DNA of 64,000 bases from Melampsora larici-populina 98AG31 (taxonomy: Eukaryota > Basidiomycota > Pucciniomycetes > Pucciniales > Melampsoraceae): NCBI RefSeq assembly GCF_000204055.1, contig NW_006768797.1, positions 753,380 to 817,379 on the forward strand, given 5' to 3'. The notes beneath the pieces were generated by a model. The model ran no database searches. It was not told where the DNA came from and saw only the letters and a list, made by a program, of their open reading frames with translations. This document shows, one piece after another, positions 1 through 12,217 of the stretch (positions within the stretch are counted from its first letter, which is position 1; every line of letters starts with the position of its first letter). Made by a program: the position numbers and the translations under genes.

Positions 1-287
1 CCTCTCAATCAACCCTAATACCCTTCCTTCCATCAACAAACAACCCCAAAAACCTTTGGAATGCGACACGATCATCTTCTATCAATCACGATCATTGACA
101 CGCACCCCATCTAATCGATTCTAAAGCTTGAGTTTGTCATGTTTGGTGTGTCAAAGCCCTTTTTCCAGCTCATTTCCTCATCTTCGTATCCAAAAGACAC
201 AAGAAGTTTTTTTTTCAACTCCTTTTGTGTGTGCCAGGCAACAATGACTGAATCTTCAGTGAACACAACATACTCTCAGGCCCTTTC

Positions 288-296
288 GATCTATAT
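288..296 (+). promoter_or_regulatory. TATA-like box upstream of hAT-1 transposase
   Basis: TATATAAGG lies about 145 bp before the proposed transposase ATG at 438. Position and sequence fit a core promoter; there is no direct evidence of use. Confidence 0.35.
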
Positions 297-437
297 AAGG
301 TCAGCCTTCCTCTCTTTTGTTCCCGTTTTTCCCTCAACAAAACCGTCAATTAAATATTTCCCCAAAGATAATCAACTGACACATTTGTCCCTTCCTTTCC
401 GTTTGAATTATTCTTACAACCCTTTGATTTCATTAAA

Positions 438-3400
438 ATGGCAAATTCCGTATCTAGTCTTGCTCCACCTTCATCGCATAATGGCCCTACCCTACGCCCA
501 CAAAGCCCCAGTAGTCCCAAGCCAGGATTCGTTGTTCAGTCCCCAGATTCACGTGTTTCTCTACACCGCCCTTCCAGCAATAGCGATCTAGATTTAAATG
601 GTCATGATATAGATACCCCATATGTTCCTGACCAATATGCCACCGAGTCTGATTTTGAATCAGTTGTAGAAATAACTCAATTTGAAGATTTTTTGAAGAT
701 GTTACCGAAGAAAAAAAAAGAAAACTCAGCCTTTAAAGCCAAAGCCTCGTACCAAAGGTCGTCCAAGAGGCTCTGGTGCATCTGTTAACTTACCTCGAGC
801 GCCTATCAAGAAGCGTAAGAAAGCTGCTGTACCTGTAAGTGCGTTTTCATAATTTGGTCTTCATGCTTACACTGACACCTCATCTTCAAAACATCCCGAT
901 AATTCTAGGTTGGAATACCAGACGGCATTGATATTAACCAAGACTCTGACATCGAGGTCATTGAGACTGAAGGAGTCGGGCGTGGTCGACTCGCGGCCTT
1001 ATTACAGTTCTTTTGTCCTCCTGTCCACATCAAAAAGGAGGTTAGTCTTTTCACTTATTCATTTGTCTCCTCCGTTTTTCTTCTTTTTTTGCTCACTTTT
1101 TAATATCCTTCTTTCATTTCTTCTTTTCTTTCGATTCCTTTTTCTCCTCCCTTTCTTTTTAGACCGGAAATGATCCCCAAGGATACAGATGCCGTTGGTG
1201 TGACGGACTATTTGCCCATGGCTATCGCTCTTATCACAACCTTTATGCTCACCGGGACGGTGGTAAGGGCCGATCTCCTTGCCCCCACCGAGCTCGAGCC
1301 ATCAATGCAGGCTGTGTTCTTCCACCCACCTGGGCTCAAGAACAAGCAGCAATCGCGGCAGCCTCGAACGAATCCAATGGTCAAATGACCCTTGACTCAT
1401 TCCTATCATCAGCCACTTTCAGTGTTGACTTGTGCAACACTGTCTTGGTGATGTGGATCCTCAAACACGCTCTCCCGTTTAACCAATTCTATGATGTTCC
1501 CCTCCGTGCCGCTTTTAAACTTGCCAATTGACGTGCTGAACTTAGAACTCCTACTTGGGCTGCTGGTGTCGCCAAGCAACTGTACTTTAGCTGGAGCTCG
1601 GCTGCAATCAACTTGGTATTGGTAAGTCAATAAAATCGATTCTTTCTTCAATTGTTTTCGTGATCTAACCGATTTTTATAACAGAACAACAAGGGCAAGT
1701 TTTCCCTGGTCCACGATGTTTGGACTACCAAGGGTAATCGGTACGCCTTTATCGGTGTTTCAGCAAATTATATCGACGATCAGTGGAACTATCAAACAAT
1801 TCACCTCACCTTGAAATTAGTTGCTTGGAACAAGTATGGATATCTGTTGGCACAACCGGTGGCACGCTTTTTGATAGCAAACGATCTTCACAGAAAGATA
1901 AGTTCTGTCTTTCCATCATTGATTCACACTTCAATATCGTTCAACTTTGCTAATTTTTTCAATTTTTGTTTGATTACATGTTAGGTCAGACTACTGACTC
2001 TGGCTCATCCAACAACACGATGGCACTTGAGATGGAGGTAATGTTTTCCGAATGTGATTCTCCAGTTGAGTGGGACTCTGCGAAGAATCACGTTCGCTGC
2101 TTTGCCCACAAGCTTGGCTTAGTGGTCAAGAAGGGGCTCAAGGTGATCGGACTAGCAGCCGGACACGTCAAGCCAACAACTCCTCCCAATGCTTCAGTCC
2201 CCATCCCTACTGTTCATTTAAACGACGATCTGACTGAAGACGCGATCAACTATGATTCTGATGACGATGATGATGTCTATGATCATTCTGGTCGCTGTAA
2301 TGTCGGTCCTGACGAGGATTACATGGAGGATGATCTTGATTATGATGACATCCCGTCTGATGGATGTATTGTGGTTAAGGGTGCAATGAAGGTATATCTT
2401 CCCTTCTTCTTTCCTTACCCCGCTCCCTCCTTTTCCTGTCTCAATCTTCTTCATCTATCATCGAGCTGACTTTATATATATGTGTTTCATCTTCAGTTAA
2501 AGCACTTCAATGCTTTACTTACCCGGAGTAACGCCAGGCGAGGCGAATTCAAAGTCCGAGCAGCGCAGATGGGCTATACTGGACCTGCACCCATAGCTGG
2601 ATGGGGTGTCCGCTGGAATATTGATCTAGCTATGTACTCTCACCTCGTGGCTGGGCGAGATGTGAGTACCTTCAGTTCATTTTCTTACAATTTCAACTGA
2701 TCTACTTAACTTTCCTTTTAGGTTGTCGATTCAATCCTCATTGCCGACCGTAAGACTCGATACTACGAAGGTATCATGCTGTCCATGGAGGAGTGGGACG
2801 CAGTTGATTGTTTATGCACCATTCTAGAAGTAAGTTGTTGTGTTTCGCTCCTTTTTTCTCTTCTCATCCAGTTTTTCATACCTTTCTTGAGTCTGACATT
2901 CCATATCTCTCTTGAGTCTGACATTCCATATCTTCCCAATCAGATCTTTCGTGCCTCGACCAAACGATTTGAGGGTAACATCTCGTCTGGATCAATGCTT
3001 TTGGCAGAGTATCTCCGGATGATTGAGACCCTGTCTGATATACGGAAGGATACTCATTTCCCAACCCTTCAGCAAATGATTGACTCGATGATAACTCAGC
3101 TCAAGAAATACCAACGCGAAGCTGTGGCCTCAGACGTGATAGTTTTGGCAACTATACTCAATCCTAAGTATTGCTTGAAGTTCTTTGACTTACATTATCC
3201 AGAGCATGCTTCACATGCTAAGGATCTCATTGGAGGGCTCTTCAATGAGGCTTTAGAAGACTGGCCAGCTACCCTGGACCCTTCCCCATCGCCAATTCCC
3301 TCTACCTCACCACACGAAGTGTTTGATCAGTTTGATATATTCACTTCATCTGCCACATTTCAATCACCCGAATCCCTTCGAGCGTCCGAACTCGATTTGT

Positions 3401-3794
3401 ACCTGCAGGGAAATGATCCCATTGTCCCTGGCCAATCTTCGCTGGCATGGTGGAAAGTACGTTCCCTTTCTCATTGATCACTGACACCTGAACATACATT
3501 GATGTATGTGTTTTTCTCTCACAGGCGAACTCTTCGAAGTTTCAGGTGCTTGCCTCTTTGGCACGCGACTATCTCACCATTTCGGCTACGTCGTGTGCCT
3601 CAGAACGAACTTTTTCTTCGGCCGCCGATATTGCGGTACCTGGACGAGGTTCTTTAACACCAAAGACCATCTCGCGTACTGTCGGATGTAGGGAGTGGTT
3701 GAGAGCTGGTATCACCACGGATGACCAGTTCTCTGATGCTCTTGCTTATCTTGCTTCCTTTGAGCAACACTCGAAGAAGAAGAAGAAAAACTGA
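438..3794 (+). pseudogene. hAT-1 transposase, disrupted
   Basis: About nine exons (roughly 438-834, 909-1040, 1163-1621, 1685-1896, 1984-2391, 2497-2660, 2723-2829, 2944-3456, 3526-3794) can be read by following protein continuity and GT-AG sites. In order they encode a Ser/Pro-rich N-terminus, a basic KPRTKGRPRG patch, a BED-like zinc finger (YRCRWC with a downstream His), the catalytic-core start LVHDVWTTKGNRYAF, an acidic insertion, and the C-terminal hAT dimerisation region with ASERTFSSAADI. Exon order and sequence match the minus-strand copy at 32312-35652, though the two are well diverged. Two lesions are seen: the frame shifts at a run of nine A at about 704-712, where exon 1 continues only in another frame, and an in-frame TGA lies at 1529-1531. 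hAT transposases excise and integrate DNA with 8-bp duplications; this copy should be inactive unless the A-run is an assembly error. Confidence 0.85.
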
Positions 3795-6669
3795 TCGACT
3801 AGATTCAATCTATTCAAGTATCACTTACATATCAATCGAAAATTTTCTTTTATCTTTCTTTTTAACTCATCTTTTCACTTATTGACCGTCTCTCAATTTG
3901 TCATCATGTCACTTGTTCCTTTTCTCTTGTTTTCTCGTTTGTTATCTTATCACTTACACTCATTTGTTTCCTTTTTTATTTTTTTCCTTGGTTATCTTCT
4001 CACTCGTTTGTTTTTTGATTTTTTTTTCGTTGGTTATCTTGTCACTCATTTGTTTTTTGATTTTATCTCTCATCTTATCTTTTTAACATTTCCAGTCACT
4101 CCTTATGGTTTATCTTAGTATGTGTTAGACTTTATTAAGTTTGTCTTTAATATGTTCATATTTTTTGCGCTTGTGTATATTGAAAAAAAAAATTGTGAAT
4201 AACTGTCGCTCCGGCCCACTACCTTGGCCGAGAAAGTGAGATAGCGGAGCGCAAGCGACCCAAATCACCACACCGCTGCCTTGAGCCTGTAGCGCTTTCC
4301 TTTGAGCAGCGGAGCGTTCTCAAAACTACATGTAGTGGAAAATCATCCCACTACAAAATTTTGCCAAAAAAGCGGCGCGGAGCTGAGCATTCAGGCGTTG
4401 TTCCCATGGTTTGGACCTTCAATATGAGTATGTTTTAAAACACCATAGCCTTCATCTAAATGATTTGTTGATGTGTCAAAGCTGTAGTTTTGCTGCAAAA
4501 ATACTTATTTGTCTTTGAAACTGCTTCATATATAGCCACATAGATGTGTTTTGTAATTAGATGAAGCCTTTCTGTCTGAATGAAAGATATATTCACAGAG
4601 TTCCACTTTCTAATGAACTGGAAATTGACTGTTTTGGGAGAAATTGCAAAAGTTATGAGGGATTGTAGAATTCACATTATCCCCTTGTTGTCCATGAGCC
4701 AAATTCCAATATCTGTTACAGGCCGTAATCTGATGATCCTGGAGGTTTTTTGTTAGTACAATCAACATCTTGCACACTAAAACACAAACAAATACTCATA
4801 TTGAAGGTCTTTACTAATACCATGGGAACAATACACATATTTTTTTGTATTTTGCTCTCTCTGCCTGACTGCCCAATATTTTTGTGTGTCAGTATTTATA
4901 TTTTCTGCCCAGAAACTATTAAATATCTTGTGGTGATTCAAGAAATCAACAAGGATCTCCTCAATGCAATATCACCAAGCTCTTTCTATCAATGGACAAA
5001 ATTGTACAATTAAACTCACATGGTTGTCAGGTATTCAAACAACACCACCGCGCTCCGCTCTGCTGCGCTATAAATACAATTTTTCAGGGCAGAGTGGTCA
5101 GGTGCTATAATTGAGCACAGGATTGCTCCACTAATTTTTGGGGTCGCTATTACATTTCAGAGCGGTACAGCTTACCACTCCACTCTGCTATGCTCAAAGT
5201 TTGACAGGCCTAGCGCACAAAAGTGTGGTCCACATTTTTTTATGCCAATTTAATTACTCATTATTGTATATGTAGTATGAGCTGTTGTTAGAACAGAGAA
5301 GAATTTGAGTGTGTGATTCAATAGTTGTACCTCTGAAGTGAATACAAGATGTTGATCACATGGATAGACAAGACTCGCACGCCACCCACAAGTTGAAACG
5401 GAAACTGAGACTATATAAACCCCACTTCCTTCCCTAGAAGCATCCCCCATCTTTTAATACAATCACAACACAGAGCCATATTTTAGAGGATCTTTGAGTA
5501 TGTGGTTAGTTGTGTAGCTTGTTGAAGACCATCCTTGAGCATTATGGGTTCCATTGCTAAACACCCAAGGTACTGATTTTCAAGAGCCCAGGGATCTCAT
5601 TGTCTTTAGAAATAAACCTTGAAGCAGCAAAGCTTCCTCCTTTTCAAGGAGTCTAAGGTAGCCTTTAGGATCTTTGGTTTACCAAAATGTAAAGCCTGCC
5701 CCTTGCAGTCTTGCAAGGTTAGAGCGTACTAGCTACTTACTGCCCTTAGTCTTCTTTTGTCTTCCTCAAATCCTCTTCCTAGAGGTCAACTAGCTGTAGT
5801 CTTCACTTGGGTGTACCATGTGAAGACCACACCATATCTTCCCTACTCTATTCTCAGTGTAGAGTACGCCTGACAGACATGTACTCCTCACAAGAATGAA
5901 ACTCAAAATACATTCAGACTTTGATTCTTTGAAGCACCTGTTTGTACACTAAAATTACATTACTGATGAAGCTGAAGATACAGAGGATCTTGCAAATAAA
6001 TAGAAAGCAATAAAAGAAACATTGGTTAAGATATATTGTAGTGTATTGTGGCTACTTGGGTATGATAAAGTCTACAATTAAATGCAGTACATTTCTTTTG
6101 GGTTAGCAAGATTGAAACAGAATGGTGAGAGTTTCCCAAAACCACAACCTTGATTTCCAGCTTTGTGATACTAAGGTGAGACAATAGAAACATTTTGAAG
6201 CTGACCAGATTTGAAGAGGCCTAGGAGCATGAAAATTGGTTATCTGATCAGATGCTTGAATGTTGGTGCTGCTGTTAAAGGGGGCATACCATTACAGAAT
6301 GTGTTAATTTGAGGTGTGCATGCAGGCAGATCCACATGCCAAAGATGGTGTAAATTTCCTTGTGAATACCTGATTGGCATCCAGATGGATTTGGGTCCAT
6401 TAGGCGGTCTCATGATTGAGACTCCCTTAGTCTTTGTGAGCTATTTTGAATCAATAGCGGTACAAAAACCTCTTGAAAAAACCTGAACAACCCATCCAAA
6501 TAACCTGTGACAACCCAATTGTTTTTTGGGTTTTGGCAGGGGTTGTCATGGTTCTTTTTTGATGGTTTTTTAGGTTGGTTCGAGATGTTTGTGTATTGCT
6601 AATATCTCAAAAACAACAACATTTGCAGATAAATGGATAACATAGCCTGTATTTCTGTGAAAATAATAA
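3795..6669. other. Repeat-rich intergenic DNA between hAT-1 and Harbinger-1
   Basis: No gene could be supported. 3840-4100 is T-rich with short imperfect repeats of an ATTTGTTTTTTGATTT-like unit. Two GC-rich CGCTCCG blocks lie at 4200-4402 and 5037-5215. The remainder is AT-rich. A TATATAAA-type motif at about 5413 has no obvious reading frame behind it. Confidence 0.5.
5037..5215. repeat. GC-rich block resembling hAT-1 terminal region
   Basis: It starts with AACAACACCACCGCGCTCCG, the inverse sense of the GGCGTTGTT end near 4402, and repeats GCTCCGCTCTG-like motifs. It is probably the end of a second, related hAT or a short derivative. No partner end or target duplication was found. Confidence 0.3.
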
Positions 6670-7415
6670 GGCTACGTTTGGCTGGTGCATTTTAATGTAC
6701 CTTAAATCCAAAATTACATTAAATTTCCAATTTAATGCACATTAAAAAAAAGTTCTTTGGCTGGGATTTAATCCAAACTTTTAATCGCCTTAAACTGCCC
6801 AAAATGCACCAATAATGCACTCAAAAATAATCGACTCTACAGTCGATTATTTCGCTGAAACGGTGCATTATTGGCTTTGGTTTACCTCGATCCCACCCAA
6901 AGTTGACCTCTTGACCCGTCCATCAGTCCTCCCTTTGCCAAATTTGTACTTGTCTTTTTTTCTTCAAAATCTCACCACTCATTGTTCCATTCAACCGATC
7001 CAACCCTTTCACCACTCACCCTTCCATTCAACCCTTTTGACACTCAACTTCCTTTCTACACCTCACATTTCGATCTCAATCAAGGGTAATTAAAGGAGAT
7101 CTCTTTCATCTCAACTCATCCACTTTCTTTAATCCAGTAGTCTATCGCTCAAGCTGGGAAATCGGAGCGCACTGATAAGATTCAGGCTGCCACCTCCCCA
7201 GCTCCTCACGGTTAACCTGATGGTTTTGGGATGGGGATTGATAAGATTCAAGCCCATCCCACCGTGTCCAATTTCATTTCTATTTCCCTCAAACTACTTT
7301 CATCTCAATCGATCTCCTTGACTGCCAAAATACTGAACAGATTTGTATCCACAAATTGACTCCTACATCTCACCTTCCAGATTCAAAAATTGAACTCGAC
7401 ATCAATCATTAATCA

Positions 7416-8779
7416 ATGGGTCGACCACCAAAATCAAGTTCACAAGCTGCCAAGCCTCAAGCCAAGTGGACTGAAGCTCAAACTACTTGACTTGCTTCTA
7501 GATGGTAATCAAGACAATGATCAATCCGATAACAACTTTCCACCAACTGTGTGGGTCAAAGCTTGCACAGATTTAAATGATACATATGAACTCGACCTCA
7601 GTATCACTCAACTCAAAAACCATTTTGCTACCGTAAGCTATCTCATGTTTTTCTCTATCGCTTCTCAAAGCATCTACATCAACTGATCAATTTGTCATGC
7701 TTTTGGACAGCTCAAGCGACACTATGGTCTTATGCGTGAGCTTAAAGAAGGATCTGGTTTGGGCTGGAACGAAGCAAAACAGAATGTTGAGGGAGATGAA
7801 GAGTTCTGGATTGGTTGGATTGTGGTAGGTCATCTCAACTGATCTCTCTCAACAATCATCATTTCTTCATCTCACACTCGGTTACAGGGACATCCAGGAT
7901 CCCAGATCTTCAAGGATCATGGATTTCAGTACTACACGCCAATGAATTATCTTTTAGGCTTGACCCCAATCTCCTGTGCTAATCAAACGGGAACCAGTAC
8001 ACAGAAGAGGAAGCGCAAACATGACCTGGCTGCCTCAGAGGAGGCACTGGATAACAGCAAAAATGAGCCTGTTGGTGGAGGTGAGAAAGGCAAAGTTATC
8101 GATTGAGCAGGTAAGTACCTTTTCTTCAGAAACAACTTCAAAACCTCACTGATTTTTCTACTCCATCACAGCTGACCCCCCTGAATCCGAGGATGACAAT
8201 CTCCCACTCCCACCTCCACTCCCACCCAGACCTCTTGGCCCATCTGGCACCTCTAATCCACCAATTCACTCCACTACATCGGATCAATTAGCCACCTCAA
8301 AGGCTGATCGCTCTGCAGCTTCGACTTCAAAGAAACCCTTCACCTCATCTACTCATGTTCCCAACCTCAAACCCACATCTACATCATCATCTAAGCCAAG
8401 TGGATCTTATAAGCCACCGGTGAATCTGGCAACTTCACTCAAGCAAATTACCGAGAACTCAGCGCTCAAGTCTGAAGCTTTGATTGAAAAAGAAAATAGA
8501 AAAGATACCCGAGCCAAGGCCCTTGTCGAAGCAGCTCGAATCAAGAGAGAGGCTCTCCACCCTCCACCTCCTCAACGATATCAACCTCAGGCTATGGCGC
8601 GCTTCAATGAACACAGTCAAGAGAGGTTCCCAGCTGTCTCTGATCGTATGGCTGCAGCTAAGATCTTAAGAAATGAAGAAAATGCTGAATTCTTTTTAGA
8701 ATTAGAAGATGATCTTTGCTTTACATTTTTGCAAGAGACAATTAATGAAGAGAAGAAGAAAGATCAACAAGCTATATAA
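7416..8779 (+). pseudogene. Harbinger-1 Myb/SANT-like accessory protein, disrupted
   Basis: The ATG at 7416 gives MGRPPKSSSQ and then the start of a SANT-like helix (KWTEAQTT). The domain continues only in another frame (LLDLLLDGNQ, then PPTVWVKACTDLN, then ITQLKNHF), so a 1-nt frameshift lies near 7480-7490. Exons are about 7416-7632, 7711-7824 (LKRHYGLMRELKEG and WNEAKQNVEG), 7888-8110 and 8172-8779, with clean GT-AG sites. A second lesion, TGA at 8104-8106, stops the frame just before the last intron. The C-terminal exon encodes a Pro-rich stretch followed by charged helices. In Harbinger elements such proteins partner the transposase for nuclear import and end binding; that role is inferred from the family. 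Confidence 0.75.
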
Positions 8780-9453
8780 AGGTATGCTTTTAAAATGTTT
8801 CCAACTCTTGTGATGAAATGTTGTTTGAAAACTAACCTGATGGAAATTGATTTCTTTGTTCAAATGTTACAGTTTGGAATCAATCAATCCTCAAAGGGTA
8901 AGATTTTTCAATTCAATATCGATCATCATCAATATCGATCATCATCAAAAGAGATCATTCAATACCTAATAGAAGATCTGGTTCAATCAAAACACACACT
9001 CAACTATCCTAGCTCGATTCTCACCAACATCAATCATTTCAAACTGACTAACTTACCCAATCAATTCAGCCCGTTCTGTTACATCAATCCAACTCATCTC
9101 AAAACTATTTCATTAAATCCATCCTATCAAACTCAATCATCACGTCACTTTCATAATCCAAGTCATTGTTGCAAAAGTATTGTTTTACAAAAGAATTGTT
9201 TAAATCTAGTTATTGTTCTACAAAAGTATCGTTTACAAAAGTTTTGTTTTGAAAGTAGTTGTTGTTTCAAGAGCCACTATTGTTTCACAAAATTATCTTT
9301 TAAAAGTAGTAATGTTTAAAAGTTGCTGTATCTCAAAGTTACCGTTTTTTAATTCTACTGTTCATCATCAATAGTATATGCCATACATTCTGTTTTTCTT
9401 TGAAGTGAAATCAAAAAACACATCTTATAGTGAATAAACACAATTGAGTTTGC

Positions 9454-10749
9454 CTAAACACAATGAGGATGTAATAGGTAATCATTCCACATTGCCATAG
9501 CTAAAGCATCGCGGTCTTCACTAGCATTAGCCCTCTCTGCAGCTGTTGGTGGGCGATAAGCCACCACTTGAGCCTCGTCCCATGTGAGTTGTTGTTCCCT
9601 TTCTTGTTGGTCAAATTCTTCAAAAAAAAAGTCCTCGCCACTTTGACGGATGATATTGTGAAGGACCGCTAAAGCCACAACGAGTGCCCCTTGTCTTGGG
9701 ACAGGAAACCTTCGCATGTGTACCAGGGTGTTGAATCGAATCTTCAAGACTCCAAAAACACGCTCAATCACGTTACGCATACCCGAATGTTGTAAATTAA
9801 AGAGTTCTTTGTAGTCTCGAGGGCGCCGATTACCCAAGCTCCACTGCTTGAGGTGATAGCAGACACCTCTGTAAGGAGCCAAGAAGCCTTCTTGGTTGGC
9901 AAATCCAGCATCGGCAAGGTAGTATCTACCTACATGTGTAAATTTTTGTTAGAGCGATTCTAACAATGAGGTCTTGAAGAAACTTGACGTACCTGGTGGA
10001 ACTAGGAAGCGTCCGTCTTGACGGGCTACCTGAAGAACACGGCTATCGTGTGCTCTGCCTTCAAATCCCGCCAGGATGAAGGTAAAGCTGCCATCAAAGT
10101 CGCAGGCAGCCAGGACATTCTGACTGAACGTTCCTTTGTGATTACGGTATGGAGCCTGGTCGGCCTCGGGAACGATGGCTTGAATATGAGTTCCATCTAT
10201 AGCTCCGACACATCCTTGAAACCAGGGATACAGGATGGGAGTACTGCTGATAGATTGTGGAACCGGAGCTCCTGGATTCGGCTGGATGATCAATCGAGAT
10301 TCTAGATCCTCAAGAGCTAAGAGGACCTTATTGTAATATCGTGAGATTGTTTCTCCAGAATGTTGAAACCTCTCCGAGGCCAGAGCGTTTGAGCCAGTGT
10401 TTCCAACGACAAAAAGAAATATCATTACTTGCTCCATGACAGTGACATGTTTTGTATCCTCGAGATGTCCTTCAAGATGTCTCAATAGGCCATTGAAAGC
10501 TGCTTTGTTCATTCAACATAATTCTCGGAAGCGGACTGGACTTCCATCGTAAACCTCACACGCATACATAGCGCCTGTAAGTGCGGACGTTCGACACGGA
10601 ACTTTTGGGCGATTCGCTAGTTCAATACGGTCTTGAGCAGCACCGATGAGGAGCTCCATTAATTCATCATCGCTGTCAGATGAAGCTGATGATGACAAGG
10701 ACGAGGAGGTCCATTGATCTTCATTGGATGAAAAGTCAGAGTCTGACAT
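9454..10749 (-). pseudogene. Harbinger-1 DDE transposase with one in-frame TGA
   Basis: Read on the minus strand, exon 1 is 10749-9993, the intron 9992-9930 (GTACGT...TAG) and exon 2 9929-9454. The total is 411 codons including the stop. The DDE_4-type core is visible: first Asp in GAIDGTHI, second Asp in GRAHDSRVL, and Glu in MRNVIERVFGVLKIRF. The N-terminus is acidic and Ser-rich. The only lesion noticed is TGA at 10515-10513, between RFRELC and MNKAAF, where family members usually have a residue of one continuous helix. The rest of the frame is intact and the catalytic triad is complete. Without readthrough, a truncated product of about 78 residues would result. Confidence 0.85.
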
Positions 10750-11086
10750 AGTTTTGGGATGAAGGTGTTAAGTTTAAAATGGCGGTCAACAGAGTTAATG
10801 ATGATTGAAGTCGATCAAATCTGATCAACTTCAGCCAAACATGAATTGCATTATAAGGTACATTAGTTACAAAAATTCAAAAAAAGGAGAAAAATTGAAT
10901 TAACGCATTTTGTGGCAACAAAATGCACTCGACTTTAAGGTACATTAGATTAATTAACCCCAGCCAAACGTAGCCTAATAAAACCACAGGATTACAACAG
11001 AAACTAGTTTGACTGTGGGTGTCAAGACCTCTCCACATTCTGCGAATAAGCGACGTAATGAAGCGGACCATAAAAGAAGGAAATTA

Positions 11087-11168
11087 CCTGGTACTGGGAG
11101 TCGAACCCAGGTTACCAGGACCCGCCAGATGTCAAAACCTGGTGTCCTAACCACTAGACGATACCAGG
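11087..11168 (-). tRNA. tRNA-Gln(UUG) with short intron
   Basis: On the minus strand the acceptor arms CCTGGTA and TACCAGG pair fully. The D arm is GTC/GAC around a TAGTGGTTAG loop, and the T arm is CTGGG-TTCGACT-CCCAG. The anticodon stem CCAGG/CCTGG encloses an 18-nt loop. Placing an 11-nt intron (CATCTGGCGGG) after position 37 leaves the loop TTTTGAT, that is, anticodon TTG. A T4 run follows about 12 nt past the 3' end (11072-11075), fitting a pol III terminator. The identity depends on the intron placement. Confidence 0.75.
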
Positions 11169-12217
11169 ATGCAACGAATCTCAAAAACAGAGTACTGATC
11201 CATTCAAAAAATGGATTATTCTTCGAAAATGAGGAGTCTCAAGAGCCTTGCTCCGGATAAAATCGTCCAGAAGATCTAGATGAATGTTTCAAAAAACTCA
11301 TTTGATTATTACCTAACAGGATTATTGGAGTCAATGCCATTATATAAGTTGCATGCGGCTTCTTTCTGAAAGTGATTCACCATTTGTCCAAAGCTGTCTA
11401 AATTTCTGACTATGAATTATGGGCTGTTGAAGGTCCACTTCCGCATTAGCTACATAGTCCGGGTGATTGATCGCGTGGACTTTCAATTCTTGATGAACCT
11501 CGCGCTTTTAAGATGAAAACTTTTGCGAGTATCTTGCGTTGACCGACTTGAGCTTGCATGTAAAGTGTGCCTTTTGCTTGTTCTTTCGACGGCTTGTTTC
11601 TCTTTCTCCTCAGCTTTTTTGTTTATCTCGATTACTACGTGGCCTTGAATAAGCTTGGACAGGTATGCAAATTGATAGGTATAGAAATTCCTTCATCGAC
11701 CTAAACAGGTGTTGCATTGATGTTGATCCGAGTGGATGGTGTAGTCGTCGGCACGATCTTCTGCTGTTATTGAATATTGCTAGTACTCGTGATTTGATGC
11801 TCGCTGTTTCGAGATGGTCATTTGATGCCACTGATCGATGGGTGAACGTCAGGAAAAAACCTCTGGACTCCTCTTGATCGGCTTGTTGCGTGATCATAAC
11901 TTGCGCGATTGGATCATTTCATATTGCGTCTGGTGAATTTTGAGGGATTCATTATCAGACGATGGAATAGAGCAGGACTTCGATGTGGTGAGTTTGGGTG
12001 GCGTCGCATCCGTTCGGGTGATTTTCTGTTTTCAAAACCTAGTTGACAGAAATGTATAACAATAAACTGCATTAAGACTTGATATGCTGTTTTAATTAAT
12101 ACATAATGTAAACTGTGCTTTGATTTTTCTTGTCTTGATTTTGATTGTGGTGTGAACTTGAAAAGTTCTCATTGGTCTTCTTCGGCTTTCTGTTGCATAG
12201 AAGAGGTCACGAACATC
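11169..12217. other. Intergenic DNA between tRNA and ABC transporter gene
   Basis: No gene, inverted repeat or RNA structure was recognised. It presumably holds the promoter and 5' leader of the ABCC gene. Confidence 0.5.

Larger units (their letters stand above)
1..4402 (+). mobile_element. hAT-1 DNA transposon, right part, left end probably outside window
   Basis: It is defined by the broken hAT transposase gene inside it. Downstream of the gene, 4200-4400 is GC-rich and carries repeated CGCTCCG/CGGAGCG-type motifs, as hAT subterminal regions often do. The likely right terminus is GGCGTTGTT ending near 4402. A matching inverse motif, AACAACACC, opens a second similar GC-rich block near 5037, so related ends flank an AT-rich spacer. 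No left inverted repeat is visible in bases 1-437, so the left end probably lies before the window. No target duplication could be assigned. The class call is firm because of the transposase; the boundaries are weak. Confidence 0.55.
6670..10975. mobile_element. PIF/Harbinger element Harbinger-1, TAA-flanked
   Basis: The ends are GGCTACGTTTGGCTGG at 6670-6685 and its exact reverse complement at 10960-10975. The flanks are TAA at 6667-6669 and TAA at 10976-10978, the 3-bp duplication typical of PIF/Harbinger. Inside are two converging genes, as in autonomous members of the superfamily: a Myb/SANT-like DNA-binding gene (+) and a DDE transposase gene (-). Both are broken, so the element is autonomous in plan but decayed. 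Confidence 0.9.
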
